From Rouxiella badensis (GTDB lineage: Bacteria; Pseudomonadota; Gammaproteobacteria; Enterobacterales; Enterobacteriaceae): a stretch of DNA of 64,000 nucleotides. Within the stretch, counting starts at the first letter, position 1. Each line of letters starts with the position of its first letter. The translations under genes and the position numbers were made by a program. The stretch lies in NCBI RefSeq assembly GCF_002093665.1, contig NZ_MRWE01000012.1, forward strand, positions 58,542-122,541, given 5' to 3'. This document shows positions 39,391 through 46,453 of the stretch, one piece after another. Below the pieces are notes generated by a model. That model did no database searches and was not told the origin of the DNA. It saw only the letters and a program-made list of their open reading frames with translations.

Positions 39391-39627
39391 TTATGACTTA
39401 TCTACCACCTCGCTGACCTGTTTCAGAATCGGGCATTTTGCTACGCCAACGATACCACTGTCAGAGTGGAGATACTGCGAATCAACAATTCCGCGTGCCG
39501 TCAAATATTGGCATTTAAGTCCCAGTCCCGCTGCATTTTCACTGCTGCCTACGGTTACCCCATAGCCTGAAAACAGGAAAACAGCATAAATCACCGCCAG
39601 TACGATTATTGTTTTAATGACGCCCAT
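39391..39627 (-). CDS. yobH: YobH small membrane/secreted protein
   Basis: The 78-residue protein has one N-terminal hydrophobic helix (IIVLAVIYAVFLFSGYG) and then the YobH block GSSENAAGLGLKCQYLTARG, with a second cysteine in VAKCPIL. It closely follows E. coli YobH (79 residues). The C-terminal part is probably periplasmic. It is divergent from mgrB, as its neighbour in E. coli, and both promoters share the 213-base region between them. Confidence 0.9.
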   Translation of the reverse strand: MGVIKTIIVLAVIYAVFLFSGYGVTVGSSENAAGLGLKCQYLTARGIVDSQYLHSDSGIVGVAKCPILKQVSEVVDKS

Positions 39628-39739
39628 TTCTTACACTCCCTTTATGGCTTAAGCCGACACTGAGTATAATCGTATACTGCTCTGCAACGCTTCTCTAATT
39701 CTCTGAAAAAAATCATGAAAAAAAGGATCGTCAGATGCA

Positions 39740-39780
39740 TTAAAACGGCTAATGAGTTCATTGGGACTGCTCCGTTTTAA
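39740..39780. repeat. 9-bp inverted repeat upstream of mgrB
   Basis: TTAAAACGG (39740-39748) and CCGTTTTAA (39772-39780) are exact complements 23 bases apart. The right arm overlaps the first half of the PhoP box. Confidence 0.6.
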
Positions 39781-39807
39781 TATTGTTTAACTTATACAGA
39801 GTAGGAT
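39773..39807 (+). promoter_or_regulatory. mgrB: PhoP box and -10 of mgrB
   Basis: CGTTTT-AATAT-TGTTTA (39773-39789) has a perfect second PhoP half-site and a four-of-six first half with correct pitch. TAGGAT (39802-39807) follows at 12 bases, the distance typical for PhoP-activated promoters. PhoP activation of mgrB is well known in E. coli and Salmonella. Confidence 0.6.
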
Positions 39808-39858
39808 AGGTTATGTTTTACTTCCTTTCGGACGCAGATATTGGGCAGCAATAAGCGC

Positions 39859-40047
39859 GTGATAAATCCTAAGAGATCTGCCATAAAACTGAAAAAACCC
39901 ATTTTTTCTGTCAGGAGAATCGCTGCTTTCATCGTTTTCCTGCTGCTCTGTATTGGGCTTTATCTACTGGCACTTAACAGCTATTGCGATCAAGGCGGTA
40001 ACTTCGATCTCGGGATTTGTTCAGTGACCTCATTTATTCCCTGGTAG
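39859..40047 (+). CDS. mgrB: PhoQ feedback inhibitor MgrB (long form)
   Basis: MgrB is a small inner-membrane protein that binds PhoQ and lowers its kinase activity. A single helix (about AAFIVFLLLCIGLYLLAL) is followed by a periplasmic tail CDQGGNFDLGIC and FIPW. The two tail cysteines, separated by 10 residues, and the terminal IPW match E. coli MgrB, as does a cysteine inside the helix. E. coli MgrB has 47 residues; here the frame stays open upstream, with GTG at 39859 (62 residues) or TTG at 39841 (68). No ATG or good ribosome site exists, so the start is uncertain. Confidence 0.85.
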   Translation: MINPKRSAIKLKKPIFSVRRIAAFIVFLLLCIGLYLLALNSYCDQGGNFDLGICSVTSFIPW

Positions 40048-40061
40048 TGCCAAAAGCCTGT

Positions 40062-40080
40062 CAGAAGCTTCTGTTTTTTT
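40062..40080 (+). terminator. Probable mgrB terminator
   Basis: The palindrome CAGAAGCTTCTG is followed by seven T, 14 bases after the mgrB stop. The stem is short. Confidence 0.5.
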
Positions 40081-40150
40081 GTGAATACCTTCCCTGTACA
40101 GCAGACGATGATAAGATACTCGTCTGGTTAATCACGTTGTAGGGTTGTCA

Positions 40151-40420
40151 ATGTTCGATCAAGTAATTGGCCAATCTGGTCTGGCCCCAATAGTGCTGAG
40201 CCTCTTGGGCGCACTGTTATTTTTACTGGTATGGTTTGTTGTCAACCGTTCCAGTGTCAAAGCGAATCAACAGGTGCAGCTGCTGACTGAAATTGCCGAT
40301 CAGCAACGCCGTCAAACCGAACTGCTGGAGCAGTTAGTCAAAGCGCAAGGTCAGGGTTCTCTGGAGAACAACGATGACGACTCTGCGTATAGCCTCAAGG
40401 GCTTCATCCCGGAAAGATAA
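40151..40420 (+). CDS. yebO: YebO family membrane protein
   Basis: The 89-residue protein has one membrane helix (about residues 12-31, VLSLLGALLFLLVWFVV) followed by a cytoplasmic coiled-coil-like segment (QVQLLTEIADQQRRQTELLEQL) and an acidic tail. This layout and the mgrB-yebO order match E. coli. Function is unknown. The ATG at 40151 was preferred to an in-frame TTG at 40145 because AGGG precedes it at suitable distance. Confidence 0.88.
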   Translation: MFDQVIGQSGLAPIVLSLLGALLFLLVWFVVNRSSVKANQQVQLLTEIADQQRRQTELLEQLVKAQGQGSLENNDDDSAYSLKGFIPER

Positions 40421-40454
40421 TCATATCGTTCGAAAAATAACGGGTTGAAAGAAG

Positions 40455-40480
40455 AAACCGCTCTCAACAGGCGGTTTTTT
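40455..40480 (+). terminator. yebO terminator
   Basis: AAACCGC pairs with GCGGTTT around a 9-base loop, followed by further T residues, 34 bases after yebO. Confidence 0.75.
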
Positions 40481-40546
40481 CGTTCATAAAAGTGTCTTAT
40501 TTCTGCTGTAACTTGTTCAATAACAACTCAGCAGGATGATTACCAG

Positions 40547-40849
40547 ATGATTAAATGGTCTGAAGAACACGACAACGAACTGAATCACAACATCGCTTTA
40601 CTGACTGGAGAAGATCCAGATAAATGGTATCCCTACGGCGGTGTGAAAGGAAAAGACTACTGCAACAACCCCTCCGACGCTTGGCCGATTATCTGCGCCA
40701 ATAAAATAAGCCTTAATTTCATTGAATTGCCAGAGAGTAAAGACTGGTCTGCGCAGATTTCAAGCGCCGAAGGCCAATGGCAGGCCCGTTGCGCCAGGCC
40801 ACTCCGTGCGGCAATGATTTGTTTCTTGTTAAGTAAGACTTGCGCGTAA
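40547..40849 (+). CDS. Phage NinX-like (DUF2591) protein
   Basis: The central pattern WYPYGGVKGKDYCNNPSDAW, followed by PIICANKISL, a Trp-rich segment and PLRAAMICFL near the end, is that of DUF2591/NinX proteins found in lambdoid phages and as scattered chromosomal copies. At 100 residues it is of normal size. No other phage genes flank it, so it looks like a stray or domesticated phage gene. Function is unknown. Confidence 0.7.
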   Translation: MIKWSEEHDNELNHNIALLTGEDPDKWYPYGGVKGKDYCNNPSDAWPIICANKISLNFIELPESKDWSAQISSAEGQWQARCARPLRAAMICFLLSKTCA

Positions 40850-40985
40850 CAAAAAGCGCAGAGATACTCATTCTGTTACAAGCTATATACAAAGCAGTGA
40901 TTCGAATAAGCATCGCATAAAGCGATGCGTATCAAGTGATTAATGTTTCCTCATTTTGACAGTAGTGTCTAAGGCGGAGTCCATT

Positions 40986-41222
40986 ATGAAGCGCATCATT
41001 AAAGGTGATAAAACTCTCTCTCATCTGGTCGTGGCTCATGCAGCCATAGACAGTCATGAAAAAGCCTTCGGTAAAAGACGCCAGGGCTGGCCCTCAACTT
41101 ACCTGATCAAATACAAAGACACGCGTGTTGCCGTAGAAGTCGTTACGCGCAGGCAGTCTTACGTTGCGACATTAATGATTGGAGCCCGAAACCTTACCAA
41201 GCTTTGTGGGATGGCAGCCTGA
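40986..41222 (+). CDS. Small basic protein, DUF4060-like
   Basis: The 78-residue basic protein starts MKRIIKG and has the pattern HAAIDSHEKAFGKRRQGWPS followed by a beta-rich VAVEVVTRR stretch. It resembles the DUF4060 family of small proteins common in enterics and their phages; assignment is by eye. The ATG at 40986 was chosen because AAGGCGGAG lies just upstream; a GTG-like extension to 40956 has no site. It is followed by a strong terminator. Confidence 0.65.
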   Translation: MKRIIKGDKTLSHLVVAHAAIDSHEKAFGKRRQGWPSTYLIKYKDTRVAVEVVTRRQSYVATLMIGARNLTKLCGMAA

Positions 41223-41273
41223 GTCCAGGCTGACAGTGTAGACATCTGACTAACCTGTTTTTGTAATAGCCGC

Positions 41274-41313
41274 AAACCCCGCCGACGCTTAACCTCGTCG
41301 GCGGGGTTTTTTT
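41274..41313 (+). terminator. Terminator after the DUF4060-like gene
   Basis: A 14-bp stem (AAACCCCGCCGACG with its complement at 41296-41309) and seven T residues form a very strong intrinsic terminator. Confidence 0.9.
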
Positions 41314-41476
41314 GCCTGAGTATCGCTTAAAAATTCCTGACATTAGCTTAAGTGGCTTTACATACACCGTCTTGCACTTTTTGTAGTGAAAACCTTCAAA
41401 CCTTTATGCTACTAAAGAGAAAGAGGTTGGTTTTTTATCAACTTTTCCTACAAAAAATTTATCGATAAGGGAAATC

Positions 41477-42463
41477 ATGGCCGAAAAAAATCCCTATTAT
41501 GATCCTGCAAAACCTCACCATACGCCGTACGGATTTACTAATCCTGAACCCGAAACGCGAAAAGAGGGAGATCTCAAACGCTGGCGTCAGGAGCGCAAAA
41601 AGCAGGGATTTCCGCGTCCGCCTGGCAGGGGATATGAGCAGTTCATTCGCGAGTGGTGCCAGAAACCCGATTTTAGCGGGACCGAAGACAGACTGTGGTT
41701 TTTGGGGCACGCCTGCCTGCTGCTGCGTGTAGCAGGTCGCTATATTCTGACTGATCCCGCGCTGTCTGAACGTGCTTCGCCGCTGAGTTTTTATGGCCCG
41801 AAACGTAAGACGCCTGCCGCAGTGACGGTGGCCGATTTACCGGTGATCGACTATGTCCTCATCTCCCATAATCACTACGATCATCTGGATAAATCGACCA
41901 TTCGCAAGCTGGTCAAACGTTTCCCACAAAGTATCTTTATGGTGCCGCTGGGCATGAAACCCTGGCTGGAACGCCAGGGGGCTCATTACATCGAAGAAAT
42001 GGACTGGTGGGACGCATTGGTGCTTGACGGGGTGAGCTTCCATGCGGTACCCGCACGACACTGGAGTATGCGCACGCCCTGGGACCGCAATCGCTCGCTG
42101 TGGTGTGGATGGGTGGTAAAACACCATGAGCTAAACTTCTATTTTTCCGGTGACAGCGCCTACAGCGACCAGTTTGCCGAGATTGGCGAACGTCTGGGGC
42201 CCTTTGATATTGCGGCAATTCCGATTGGCGCCTATGCACCAAGATGGTTCATGCATTCTCATCACATGGACCCGCAGCAGGCCGTACAGGTGTTCAAGGA
42301 AACGAAATGTCATCGTGCCGTCCCCATACATTGGGGGGTATTTGAATTGGCCGATGAGTCTCTCGATGAACCGCCAAAGGAATTACGTGTCGCGATTGAA
42401 GAGGGCGGTCTCAGCGGTGAAAATTTCGCGCCGCTAAAAATAGGCGAACATATTTCGCTGTAA
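41477..42463 (+). CDS. RomA-like MBL-fold metallo-hydrolase
   Basis: The 328-residue cytoplasmic protein has the metallo-beta-lactamase fold metal motif SHNHYDHLD (His131, His133, Asp135, His136), a further histidine in ARHW, the bridging Asp in FSGDSAYS and a late His in PIHWG. The Trp-rich N-terminal block and overall order resemble the Enterobacter RomA and NAPE-phospholipase D group. RomA was linked to outer-membrane porin expression when overexpressed; the substrate is unknown. It lies alone between terminators and a long non-coding region. Confidence 0.85.
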   Translation: MAEKNPYYDPAKPHHTPYGFTNPEPETRKEGDLKRWRQERKKQGFPRPPGRGYEQFIREWCQKPDFSGTEDRLWFLGHACLLLRVAGRYILTDPALSERASPLSFYGPKRKTPAAVTVADLPVIDYVLISHNHYDHLDKSTIRKLVKRFPQSIFMVPLGMKPWLERQGAHYIEEMDWWDALVLDGVSFHAVPARHWSMRTPWDRNRSLWCGWVVKHHELNFYFSGDSAYSDQFAEIGERLGPFDIAAIPIGAYAPRWFMHSHHMDPQQAVQVFKETKCHRAVPIHWGVFELADESLDEPPKELRVAIEEGGLSGENFAPLKIGEHISL

Positions 42464-42725
42464 AAATGTGGGCGTTTTATTTTCTTACCTGTAGGAAATA
42501 GCGCCTTCATTTCTTCAAACGAGATATTTTTTCATGCAAAAACTAGTCGAGATTTCCCGTCGCTTACCGATTCTTGTATAAATGATTAACATTTTGTTTA
42601 CTTTATTGCTTCACATTTGATGATAGTCATAGTTCCACTATTCAGAACAATGGGTTGTTAAGTCTCGTTATTGCCATTCTTTCCAAACATAATTTGATTT
42701 TCCCCATGGCGTTTAGAGGATTTCA

Positions 42726-42808
42726 CCTTTGTCACTCTGCCCACTGAGCGGGAGCTTCCCCGTAAGCTGCTCCGGCTCTGGGGTCCCCGCGTGCTTGGGT
42801 GATGAAGG
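42726..42808. other. GC-rich block with RNA-like folding
   Basis: CCTTTGTCAC (42726-42735) can pair over 10 bp, including G-U pairs, with GTGATGAAGG (42799-42808). Inside, GCGGG (42748-42752) pairs with CCCGC (42786-42790) and CCCC (42758-42761) with GGGG (42780-42783). An alternative inner hairpin pairs GGAGC with GCTCC. The surrounding DNA is AT-rich. No known RNA family was recognised. Confidence 0.35.
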
Positions 42809-43026
42809 ATGAGAAAATGTGTGCCGGGCGTAGAACAAAAACCGCAAAATAATGAGGGGAAATAATAGAAATGCAGCATGGCTCACGGTTATTCTAAATT
42901 TAAATATTGAAATAGCTATGCGTTAATTTGAATATGCCGTCTGATTTTTGTGCAAATGCTTTAATATAAAATTCACTGGCCTGTAAATCTCATGCAGTAT
43001 AAGGGTTATTGCAAAGTGCTTATTTA

Positions 43027-43068
43027 TTGATCCGGATCAAAAAAGTTCTCTTTGACGAATTTTATTAC
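43027..43068 (+). promoter_or_regulatory. Perfect FNR box with class II promoter spacing
   Basis: TTGATCCGGATCAA (43027-43040) is an exact FNR palindrome. If FNR sits at -41.5, the -10 falls on TATTAC (43063-43068), four of six matches. The nearest downstream frames are the 40-codon ORF and yobF. Confidence 0.6.
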
Positions 43069-43114
43069 ATTCTTGATCTCCTATTTCCGCATTCTAAATG
43101 CGCACGCTAAAGGT

Positions 43115-43166
43115 GCAGTAGAATAGAGTGCAGCAATTATTTTGCACCACAGTAGTACTCTACTGC
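43115..43166. repeat. Nested hairpin upstream of yobF
   Basis: GCAGTAGA (43115-43122) pairs with TCTACTGC (43159-43166), and inside it GTGCA (43128-43132) pairs with TGCAC (43143-43147). A CTGTTTT stretch follows, so a weak terminator is possible. Confidence 0.5.
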
Positions 43167-43220
43167 CTGTTTTGACGAGTAGTTATACAATCAATTTCTT
43201 TAGAAGCCTGTACATCCTTT

Positions 43221-43243
43221 GTGCAATTGCACGGCTTCGCCGT
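43221..43243. repeat. Two overlapping palindromes
   Basis: GTGCAATTGCAC (43221-43232) overlaps the hairpin ACGGC-TTC-GCCGT (43231-43243). They lie about 50 bases before the 40-codon ORF. Confidence 0.5.
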
Positions 43244-43295
43244 AACGCCTCTTTGACGGGCGCGCCGGGCTAACAATGTGTAAGAGAACCCTGCT

Positions 43296-43418
43296 ATGAC
43301 TGAAGAGGGCGAGTTGAAATCAGGTTTTAATTTGCCACCAGAAGTGTTGAAAAACTTGCGTAAAATCGATTTGTGTTATATCAAATACAATAATGATTCA
43401 ATTAAAGCTGATTTTTAG
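43296..43418 (+). CDS. Tentative 40-residue protein upstream of yobF
   Basis: An ATG seven bases after AAGAGAA opens a frame for a charged 40-residue peptide beginning MTEEGELKSGF and ending SIKADF. The composition is protein-like and soluble. No relative is recognised. It could be a small protein of the yobF-cspC transcript or a chance frame. Confidence 0.35.
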   Translation: MTEEGELKSGFNLPPEVLKNLRKIDLCYIKYNNDSIKADF

Positions 43419-43662
43419 TCTTACGGTTTAGCGTTTATTGATCAATACTCTAGTTTGAGTGGTTATAGATTTGATTGTCAGCCCTGCTTTGTTGAAAGCA
43501 GAAAATAGCAGACCTATCAACCTATTTTCGCCTTACTTAACAGTAAGTGCGATTAACCGGCTCAAATATGTGCGACAAGTCCATCGCTGATTAAAAATGG
43601 CTTGCCATTGAATTCAGAGTATGTGATAACGCATCTGGGTAAAACGAGGTACAGTTCTGTAT

Positions 43663-43779
43663 ATGTGTGGCATTTTCAGTAAAGAAGTTTTGAGTAAAGA
43701 CGTTATCGTTGAATACCGCTTCTCTGCCGATTTTTATCTTGGTGCCTCAAGCAGTAACGACTCAAGTTTGTCTGTGTAA
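43663..43779 (+). CDS. yobF: YobF small protein
   Basis: The frame begins [12 protein letters not shown], identical to the start of E. coli YobF, and continues [17 protein letters not shown]. It is 38 residues here (47 in E. coli), the C-terminal part being shorter. yobF precedes cspC by 41 bases and is co-transcribed with it in E. coli, where YobF accumulates under heat and other stress. Function is unknown. Confidence 0.85.
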   Translation: MCGIFSKEVLSKDVIVEYRFSADFYLGASSSNDSSLSV

Positions 43780-43820
43780 CGCCGCAGGGCGGTTTAAACA
43801 ATCCAAAGGAAATACTCAAA

Positions 43821-44030
43821 ATGGCAAAGATCAAAGGTCAAGTTAAGTGGTTCAACGAGTCTAAAGGTTTCGGTTTCATCACTCCAGCTGACGGCAGCAA
43901 AGACGTGTTCGTACACTTCTCTGCAATCCAGGGTAACGGTTTCAAAACCCTGGCTGAAGGCCAGAACGTTGAGTTCGAAATCCAAGATGGCCAGAAAGGC
44001 CCATCTGCAGTTAACGTAACTGCAATCTAA
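43821..44030 (+). CDS. cspC: Cold-shock-like protein CspC
   Basis: CspC is a constitutive single-stranded nucleic-acid-binding protein of the cold-shock family. The 69-residue sequence differs from E. coli CspC at one visible position near the C-terminus. RNP1 (KGFGFI) and RNP2 (VFVHF) are intact. AAGGA precedes the ATG. It stabilises mRNAs including rpoS in E. coli and can act as an antiterminator. Confidence 0.97.
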   Translation: MAKIKGQVKWFNESKGFGFITPADGSKDVFVHFSAIQGNGFKTLAEGQNVEFEIQDGQKGPSAVNVTAI

Positions 44031-44046
44031 GCAGCGTTAGCTGTAA

Positions 44047-44074
44047 AAAAAACCCGCCAATGTGCGGGTTTTTT
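44047..44074. terminator. Bidirectional terminator between cspC and the yfiH-like gene
   Basis: AAAACCCGC pairs with GCGGGTTTT around CAATGT, with A and T tracts on both sides, between converging genes. Confidence 0.88.
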
Positions 44075-44093
44075 GTTTTTGTCCCCTGCACAT

Positions 44094-44813
44094 TTACGCA
44101 GGCAGGATGAGAATACCTGATTGTTGGTTACGGCCACTGATGCCTGGAATCTGAGGGTCTCTCGCGCGCTGTAGGCTGTTGCGACGAAAGCTGGTGTATT
44201 TGAATTTCGGTGCTGACAGCTCATTGCGCGGATTTTGAGTACAAAGGGTACAGCTGCCCGCAAAGTCTACTGCGGAGAATCCGGCCTGGGTCAGTTTGGC
44301 AAACGCAATGGCGGGCAGATCCAGATGGCGGTAAGAGGGTGAAATCAACGTCGGCGGTAAATCCAGGCCACGCCTAAACTCAATCACCAGTTCCTCGCTC
44401 ACCTCATAGCAGCACGCCCCTATGGCAGGGCCAATAGATGCCACCCAATCCTGCGTATTACTCTGCTGATTAATGCGAGCGGCCATCTGCTCAATGATTC
44501 CATTGAGCAGTCCGCGCCAGCCTGCATGGACTACGGCAACCGCCTTTCCCTGACGATGGCTGAAGACTATCGGCAAACAATCGGCGGTAAAGACGGTAAG
44601 CAGAATTCCCGGCTGTTCGGTATAGAATCCGTCTGCCTCCCCACAGGCCTGCTGCGGCTGCATCACATCGACAATTCTGACGCCATGCACCTGTTTTTTT
44701 TCGGGCAGGGTAGCGCTATATGGCTGGAGCGATTCGGGTAATAACGCTTCTTTACTGCCAAAACCGTGCCTGACGGCGGGAATTTGGCTGAGCAGGGTAG
44801 ACATATCACTCAT
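44094..44813 (-). CDS. YfiH/PgeF-type protein (paralogue)
   Basis: The protein has the YfiH (DUF152, Cu-oxidase_4) motifs QVHG, TADCLPI, VVHAGWRG and IGPAIGACCYEV, which hold the zinc/copper-binding His-Cys-His set. E. coli YfiH (PgeF) edits peptidoglycan precursors and family members show purine nucleoside phosphorylase or laccase activity. Because yfiH is normally linked to rluD/clpB, this copy beside rlmA is probably a second paralogue. The start is uncertain: ATGs at 44837, 44813 and 44804 are all weak in ribosome sites. Confidence 0.85.
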   Translation of the reverse strand: MSDMSTLLSQIPAVRHGFGSKEALLPESLQPYSATLPEKKQVHGVRIVDVMQPQQACGEADGFYTEQPGILLTVFTADCLPIVFSHRQGKAVAVVHAGWRGLLNGIIEQMAARINQQSNTQDWVASIGPAIGACCYEVSEELVIEFRRGLDLPPTLISPSYRHLDLPAIAFAKLTQAGFSAVDFAGSCTLCTQNPRNELSAPKFKYTSFRRNSLQRARDPQIPGISGRNQQSGILILPA

Positions 44814-45039
44814 GACATCACTTTTGGTTAAAAACATCGGTTAATGGGAAAGATTCAGAAAGCGCGTCAAAGCAGTGTAGTAGCCTCGCAGGCCGCTGAC
44901 CATCGCATTTTCATCTATGTCCCCGCCCGATAAGGGCAAAAGTTGCAACTGGCAGTCGGCTTCTTTAGACTTAGCGCCAGCAACCCTGCAAGACACCGGC
45001 GTGTCACTATTCCCGGTCTTCACCTTTCTGGAAACCTGC

Positions 45040-45870
45040 ATGACCTATCAATGTCCTCTTTGTCATCTCCCTTTGCAACGCCTTGATAAACAATGGCGCT
45101 GTGAGAATAATCATCAGTTCGACAATGCCAAAGAGGGATACGTCAACCTGCTCCCGGTCCAACACAAGCGTTCGAAGCAGCCTGGCGATAGCGCCGAAAT
45201 GATGCTCTCACGGCGAACCTTTCTTGAAGGAGGCCACTATCAGCCGCTGCGGGATAGGCTGGTGGCGCTGCTCAATGAGCATCTGGGGAGCGATGCCGAC
45301 GCGCTGCTGGATATCGGCTGTGGGGAAGGGTATTACACCTCGGCGATAGAGCAGGGGCTCAATGCCAGCCGCAAGATGCAGGTCTACGGTCTTGATGTCT
45401 CGAAGGTCGCCATTCGCTATGCGGCAAAACGCTATCACCAGGTCGAATTTTGCGTGGCCTCGAGCCATCGTCTGCCTTTCGCCGACGACTCTCTGGACGC
45501 CATTGTGCGCATCTACGCCCCCTGCAAGGCCCCTGAGCTGCATCGTGTGCTGAAATCCTCTGGGCTGGTGCTTACCGTTGCACCGGGGCCAAGGCATCTG
45601 TATCAGCTGAAGGCGTGCATTTATGCCGACGTTCAGCTTCACAGCGACGCCGAAGAGAGTCTCGAAGGTTTTGAACGCATCAGCACCGAGTCGCTCGGCT
45701 ATGAGATGGCCCTTGATGGCAAGCAGGCGTTTGATTTATTGCAGATGACTCCCTTTGCATGGCGCGCCACAGAAGCGTTGATGCAGAGTCTTTCTCAGCG
45801 CGAAGCCTTTGCCTGCGAAACGGACTTTGTAATTAGCCTGTTTCGTCGCAAAGACGAGGTAGACGCTTAA
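45040..45870 (+). CDS. rlmA: 23S rRNA (guanine-745-N1) methyltransferase
   Basis: RlmA methylates G745 of 23S rRNA. The zinc finger at the N-terminus (CPLC at 5-8, then C and H in RCENNHQFD) is followed by [17 protein letters not shown] and the SAM motif [12 protein letters not shown]. The ATG at 45040 gives 276 residues and the family start MTYQCPLCH; the long open frame upstream to 44917 is not family sequence. cspC-rlmA linkage is as in E. coli apart from the inserted yfiH-like gene. Confidence 0.95.
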   Translation: MTYQCPLCHLPLQRLDKQWRCENNHQFDNAKEGYVNLLPVQHKRSKQPGDSAEMMLSRRTFLEGGHYQPLRDRLVALLNEHLGSDADALLDIGCGEGYYTSAIEQGLNASRKMQVYGLDVSKVAIRYAAKRYHQVEFCVASSHRLPFADDSLDAIVRIYAPCKAPELHRVLKSSGLVLTVAPGPRHLYQLKACIYADVQLHSDAEESLEGFERISTESLGYEMALDGKQAFDLLQMTPFAWRATEALMQSLSQREAFACETDFVISLFRRKDEVDA

Positions 45871-45938
45871 AGGTTATTCGAGAGTCAGTCAGGCGGAGAG
45901 TCCGCCTGATTTCAATGAATGTTGGGGGGGTAACAGCC

Positions 45939-46397
45939 TTACTGGAAGTTAACCATCAGCTTGTAAATTCTCTCAAGGTCGTCTAACTCGCGAACCCTCA
46001 CCAGCAGTTTCTTCTGTTCGAGCTGAATCACCAAAATCCCGTCTTCAGACAGATTCATCGCCTTGATTCTGTCATAGGTGATAAAGATATTGGCGTAAAA
46101 GAATCCGCCCGCTTTGAACAACATCTTGGGCCAGCGAATAAAGGAGTTATAAAACGCAATCAGGGCCAGACTAATGAGCAAATAGGTGGTCACGGTACTG
46201 CCGTGGGCATTCAGGTTGTTATAGAGCAAAATGGCCAGTAGCCCGATAAAGATAATCGCATCAAGCTTGTTTCTACGCTGTAGCTTAACCCTAAGCAGGG
46301 TTTCTCCCTTCTGTTTGTCCATGATGAATTCATCATAAATCGCATACGCCAGCAGAAAAATAATAAAAATGATCAACGCAATATCTGTGACCGACAT
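45939..46397 (-). CDS. yobD: YobD (UPF0266) membrane protein
   Basis: The 152-residue inner-membrane protein has three hydrophobic helices and a soluble C-terminal part with the conserved [13 protein letters not shown] and [17 protein letters not shown] blocks, the same length as E. coli YobD. Function is unknown. The ATG at 46397 follows GGGAGAAAGGG; the longer frame reads through the manZ terminator. It lies downstream of manXYZ, as in E. coli, but mntP, normally beside it, is absent. Confidence 0.93.
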   Translation of the reverse strand: MSVTDIALIIFIIFLLAYAIYDEFIMDKQKGETLLRVKLQRRNKLDAIIFIGLLAILLYNNLNAHGSTVTTYLLISLALIAFYNSFIRWPKMLFKAGGFFYANIFITYDRIKAMNLSEDGILVIQLEQKKLLVRVRELDDLERIYKLMVNFQ

Positions 46398-46409
46398 CCC
46401 TTTCTCCCA

Positions 46410-46440
46410 ATAAAAAACCGGGGGCTTTGAAACCCCCGGT
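46410..46440 (-). terminator. manXYZ terminator
   Basis: ACCGGGGG (46417-46424) pairs with CCCCCGGT (46433-46440) and on the minus strand is followed by six T, 13 bases after the manZ stop. Confidence 0.9.
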
Positions 46441-46453
46441 GGATGTTCAGCGC

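Larger units (their letters stand above)
42464..43662. other. AT-rich 1.2 kb region between romA-like and yobF
   Basis: No long reading frame with coding character is present; a minus-strand frame at 42658-42879 looks spurious. The region holds a GC-rich structured block (42726-42808), a perfect FNR palindrome (43027-43040), a nested hairpin (43115-43166), two short palindromes (43221-43243), and a 40-codon ORF (43296-43418). It leads into yobF-cspC. Confidence 0.7.

Noticed and set aside
39813..39854. 13-codon ATG frame at the predicted mgrB transcript start
   Set aside because: It is out of frame with mgrB, has no ribosome site and begins at or before the transcript start; an upstream ORF role cannot be supported.
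42658..42879. 73-codon minus-strand frame in the AT-rich region
   Set aside because: No ribosome site, odd composition (Ser/Arg/Phe-rich) and it runs through the hairpin block; better explained as chance.
42464..43662. tRNA or rRNA gene in the non-coding region
   Set aside because: No cloverleaf, T-loop or rRNA-like segment could be recognised.
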